The notes under the pieces: model-generated | Database searches by the model: none | The model's input: the letters and a program-made list of their open reading frames with translations, nothing else | What the model was told of the DNA's origin: nothing | Position numbers and translations under genes: made by a program | Assembly: GCA_009792885.1 (NCBI GenBank) | Contig: WMCF01000006.1 | Coordinates: forward strand, 1,406,784 to 1,470,783 | Direction of reading: 5' to 3' | From: Eremophila alpestris peregrina | Lineage: Eukaryota > Chordata > Aves > Passeriformes > Alaudidae | Length of the DNA stretch: 64,000 bases | Shown here: piece by piece, positions 59,612 through 64,000 of the stretch | Layout: the number at the start of each line of letters is the position of its first letter | How positions within the stretch are numbered: the first letter of the stretch is position 1

Positions 59612-62600
59612 CTAGAAATAAAGTGGAATAATCAAACAGACTACATCATCATTGAGGATGTGCAGCATTAATACAGGAGATGCATTCTGCAGGCACCCAG
59701 TGGAGTTCAATATCCATGGAATACGAGAGCGCAGGTACACAGTACGACATCACGGGGGTACCTCATTTCCACGATCTCTGATGGTAAACTGTGATTGCTG
59801 CTATTCCTTAGATGCTGCGTGAGGGAACGTCAATTAACTTGTCAGAGTGACAGCAGAACTAAAAATAGAAACAGATTAAAAAACACACCCAAAACTCCAT
59901 TATAATTGTTCTGAACCTAACAGCAGAGGAAAAAAAAGGAACTTTAAGAAGCATCCAGGCTAGACTGAACAGTCACCATCTCCTTTTTGTGTGAGAATTG
60001 TCAGTGGGAAAGAGATAGTAAAAAAGTGAAGCACAGGAGGGTGTTCTTCATGAAGAATAATAATATTACTAATACCTGAATCAAGAATACAACATTCATC
60101 CTTTTTTCTGAAATTCACTCACTCAGGAAAGCCGCCTGGATTCCTCCTGGAAGTACATTAACTGTGTGATTGAAAGCTGCTAAAATGAAAATAGGAACCC
60201 AACCCCAAATATTTTAAAAGATGAAAATTACTTAGGGGCCATTAAAACCCAACAGAAATCACACTAAAACTGCTTAATTGAAAAGTAAAGGACTATTTTT
60301 TCCATTTAGTTGCTCTAAATGAGAATATGCTAATCACCATTTATATAGGCCACGTGACTGCTGCAAAAAGTGAGGTCTCGGGCAGCAAACATGACTTTGC
60401 AAAGAAGAATGTGACTCTAACATCCCACTTCCATCCATAATTTTCTTATTTAATTCTTCTTGATAATTGATGTAGCTGGTGTTTGAAAACACTGTCCATT
60501 TACACTTGCCAAACTAAATTGGAAGCAAGTTTGTCCTGATTCAGGATCTTTCCTCCTTCATTGTTGTTTTTAATCAGGTGTTTTGGGGAACATGTGTGTC
60601 TCTGGCATGTGTAAATGCAAAACTAACCTTTTTCTTGTGGTTTCTTATACTTAAAAACTTATATAAGTCCAGGAGGACAGAACTTGATATCTCAATAAAA
60701 TATTCATATTATTAATAGCTATAATTATTTAGGAAAAAAGATATATTTTTGGCATCAAGGCTCTTCTAATTGTTTTCCATCTTCTTATTTATTGGAGGTT
60801 ATTGGAGGCTGATGTTTTGCTTCTGTTTCTACACAGAGGGAGGACTGCGAAATGCACTAACACACACTTTCTCCCAAAATGGGACTGCAGGAAGGGAACA
60901 GAACTTCATTAATAGAAAGCCATTGCTGGTACACTTTTGAGGGAGCCCAGTGCTGTTTGAACATATCATGAGCTGTAGCAGAGTAGGACATTTGAAAATC
61001 TCCATTCCTCTGAGCTCTGGTGAGTGGTGTGGTCCCACTTGCTAAAGTGTCAGAAGCTCAGTACCTGCAGATCAAGGTGGCACACACAGGGATGCCTCCC
61101 TCTGAAGAGGAAGTTGCAGCCAGTATTTCTGCACTACAGCATTTTTATATTTTAGTGCTATTTCATGCAATCAAATCTTTTGCTGGCTGGGTTTCTTAGT
61201 GCAAGAATAAAAACAAATTTATCTGAACATCAAAGGCTAAAAAACCCCATTATTGAAGTATTTGTATATACTGTGATTGTTTGTCATTTGCAGCTGCAAA
61301 CAGCTTTATGTTTCCTCTGATATGCCTTCAACTAAAACATAGTTACATGTACTGTGACAGCAGTAGGATCAGAATTTTTTAATAGTTGGACTCAATATCT
61401 TCAGAGTGAACGAAATACTGAATCCTATAAATGAGAGAGTAAATTGTGCTATTCACTTGCCTCTGTTAGCTTGGCAATGATCTACAAGCAACTAACTGAC
61501 AATAAAATTTTGGAAATACATGGCATTCAGAAATAATAGCAACAAAAAGAAAGAAACAAATGTTTGAAATTCAGAAGATTCAATTCAGTAAATATTAGCA
61601 CTGTAGATGTATGGTAGAAGAATATTGTCTTTACAACACTCTGCAGTCTTCTCAGGAGCTCAGTGTATGGCTCTGGGCCACAGGAAGAACAAGGAACAAG
61701 GTTTTCCACTTCCATGGGCAATGAACATCTTCATTGCTGGGAGTCTCACCTCTTCCCTTGCTCTGCCTTCTCACCAGGCTTGACTTTGCTGCTGTCAGTG
61801 CCTTTGATTGAGCCACAAACTGTGACTGGAATAAGATGGTGCCACCCATTGGACACCTTGCAGCTCTTGGCCTTCTGGAGTCCCATTTCATTTGCAGTGA
61901 AAATGTCTGGCTTTTCTTCCTTGGAGAAAACATGGCAGAAAGATCTGTTTGCACTCCTGCCTTCCTGCCAAGTGTTTGCTGTTCTTTGCTGGAAAGCACC
62001 AGGTCAGATCTTTGTCTCAGAAGAGAAAGTCCTGGGGCTAATTTAATAAAATAGGGTGATTCTTCAATCTCCATCCTTTACTGTTTCAGGCTATCTGTTG
62101 ATGTAGGAAAATATTAGTGAAATTTTTATTTGTAGCCATGAGGGAAACTTTAGAGGAAAGCTGGGATTTTGATACAATCATATGCTTTTCCTGGGTTGGA
62201 GCCCTAGGCCCAGAATTATATAATGGTCCCAAGCACAAACAAAATTAAAGGGAAATATTTTAGTACATTTCCTTTATAACAATATTTCTCCTATGCATTT
62301 TGAATACTGTTAAAGGGTTTCTAGCCACTATATTATAACAAAAGTATATGCACCTTGCTTATATTAGAGGATGTAGAATAATGTTTATGCAGACATTCCC
62401 CGCTAAATTCTCAATATATTTTGTTGTCAGAGTTCTCTCATGTTTTTTAAATGTTTTAAATGCATTCCTAGGCATGACAATGTGTCATTATGCTTTCAGA
62501 GATGTGTGCTCTTACACAGTCTGCAGGCTGACTGCTAAAAAGCATTTCAATTTCCAACAGCAGGCATTCTTGAAAGTAGATTAGTGAAGGACAAAGGCCT

Positions 62601-64000
62601 CAGTGATGACAAATGTATGACAGTTAGCCAGGACATGAGTGCTATGCAGATGTCACTCATTTTTGTAGAAATCTCATTAAATTTGATGCTTGGATGTAAT
62701 CATTCATGGTGTCAGTCAGATGGCTAACGCAGAAAGGTTTTTCTCCCAAGGCCTGTGTTATTGCTCAGGATCTCTAAAACAATTTTTTAGCTGAGAATAG
62801 CCAATTGAGGAAAAAATCCATGGTCTCTTCAAATGCTTATCTGGAAACTCGACAGAAAATGACTGGTCATAAATGCACTGTAGTGCAGTTGACCTTCATG
62901 AAGAAGACATTTGGGGCTGTGATAGGTTCTTATTCAACTGTAGGAGCACTGGGAATCCACTGTCAAGGATATTAGTCAATTATCTCCATTCAGAGCAATT
63001 CCATAGATTGATACTTCATTTCAGGACATGCATGACTGCATTTTGGCAAATTTATTTTATGTGTCTTTTTATTGTTGGAATGATCATCCTGAGAGGTCAT
63101 TAGATTGCTTGCCATGATACAATGTTAATGTGAGAGTTCTTGAAAAACAATTACCAATAATAGCTGTAGTCATTCAGTGAGGCAGTGCCCTTTCCTGTGA
63201 ATCCCAGAATATACACTGCTTTTCTTCACTGCTGCCTGACCAGGAGAATTCTTACTTGTACCAAGCAGCTAATAAGCCTGATATGTAGCAGTTCACAAAC
63301 ACAGATGTCTTGACCTGAAGATTTTCGATTTTTGAATGACAAGGTGCACTGGCTTGCCATCAAGAAGGTGAGAGGTTGAGAAAAAGAGGATAAGAAAGAG
63401 GCAGTAACTACAGAACAGTAAGGAAAGGTACATGAAACTGCTGTGTAAAACAGGAGCTTGACTGTTTCAGTATAAATCCCTGTCACTGTACCCAGCTATG
63501 ACAGATGATGCATTGGCAATGGTTGAGAAGATGATGGAGAGAAATTTGGATGTACAGCAGATGCTAGAGACACTCTGGTTTTAGTGGATACATCCATAAT
63601 GCCAGTCCCTCCATGCACAGTTTCTGTAAGGTACATAAGGACGGTGGGCAGATGGAGGTTATAACCCAGCCAGTGTCAGGATAGACAGGAAGGTTAGGCT
63701 TAGAGTTGGAATTTGAGAAAGAGAAGATATTGATTGACTATTTCAGCCTGAATAGTCTGAACTCATTTAAGGGATGAGTGCCAAGATAAATCCCTGGTGT
63801 TCTGCCTGAGAGGTCCTTTAGTGGTACCTATGTCATGTTATGCCCCCTTGCACTGATGACTTTTCTGCCTTGCAAACCTAAAAATAGTGAATTTGGATGA
63901 GGCAACCTTGAAAGCTGCTGATTTTTGTGAGCTCACATTCCAGACCGCAGTCCAGAAACTCTGAGCTGGATTTTTGTGTAGCAGTAGTCATTGACACAAA
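59612..64000 (-). other. CNTN6 intron upstream of FnIII-1 (partial)
   Basis: I looked for the last Ig-domain exon (which should encode a Tyr-x-Cys strand F motif) on the minus strand and did not find it, so the intron extends past the window. It contains a CpG-richer patch at 59,690-59,850, an E-box/octamer cluster at 60,310-60,400 and an unexplained GC-richer block at 61,640-62,050. Confidence 0.8.
60310..60400. promoter_or_regulatory. Candidate intronic regulatory cluster (octamer-like plus E-box)
   Basis: Contains ATATGCTAATCA, an ATGCTAAT variant of the POU octamer, and about 30 bp on GCCACGTGACTG, a CACGTG E-box with a GTGAC flank. Both are seen directly. A regulatory function is inferred only from their proximity. 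Confidence 0.25.

Noticed and set aside
1..64000. CRISPR arrays, operons, phage, tRNA or rRNA genes
   Set aside because: Checked by eye; none seen, and the intron-exon structure is vertebrate.

Overview
The window is vertebrate nuclear DNA, almost certainly avian. It is AT-rich, its coding sequence is split into short GT-AG exons, and it carries three CR1 LINE fragments plus an LTR of a type common in bird genomes. A songbird is plausible but not proven. There is no operon, CRISPR array, tRNA, rRNA or prokaryotic-style system. The one protein-coding gene I can support is CNTN6 (contactin-6, NB-3), on the minus strand.

Layout in plus coordinates: 1-25,890 is intergenic DNA downstream of CNTN6. 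It holds a degraded LTR (about 5,913-6,455), a 49-bp tandem duplication (8,089-8,186), a CR1 fragment (22,806-23,055), short inverted repeats and several stretches that look like conserved non-coding elements. Positions 25,895-26,167 are the probable 3' UTR, with an AATAAA signal. Positions 26,168-59,611 hold the last nine coding exons of CNTN6. From 59,612 to 64,000 is the upstream intron; the immunoglobulin-domain exons lie beyond the window.

The nine exons splice without a frame break to about 432 residues. These are four fibronectin type III (FnIII) domains, a short linker and a Ser-rich hydrophobic tail typical of a GPI-anchor signal. Each FnIII domain is encoded by one pair of exons with phase-1 introns at both ends, so every pair is a multiple of three. 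The introns contain two antisense CR1 pieces, a possible ERVL-like LTR end, a T68 homopolymer, a GTTTT repeat acting as a splice-site pyrimidine tract, a 9-mer minisatellite, a degenerate repeat of about 95 bp and an assembly gap of 485 N.

The most interesting observation is speculative. Reading through the donor of the FnIII-4 exon gives an in-frame hydrophobic segment, then a stop codon overlapped by AATAAA. That would be a possible transmembrane rather than GPI-anchored isoform. I found no convincing undescribed system; the remaining findings are regulatory candidates, repeats and assembly issues.
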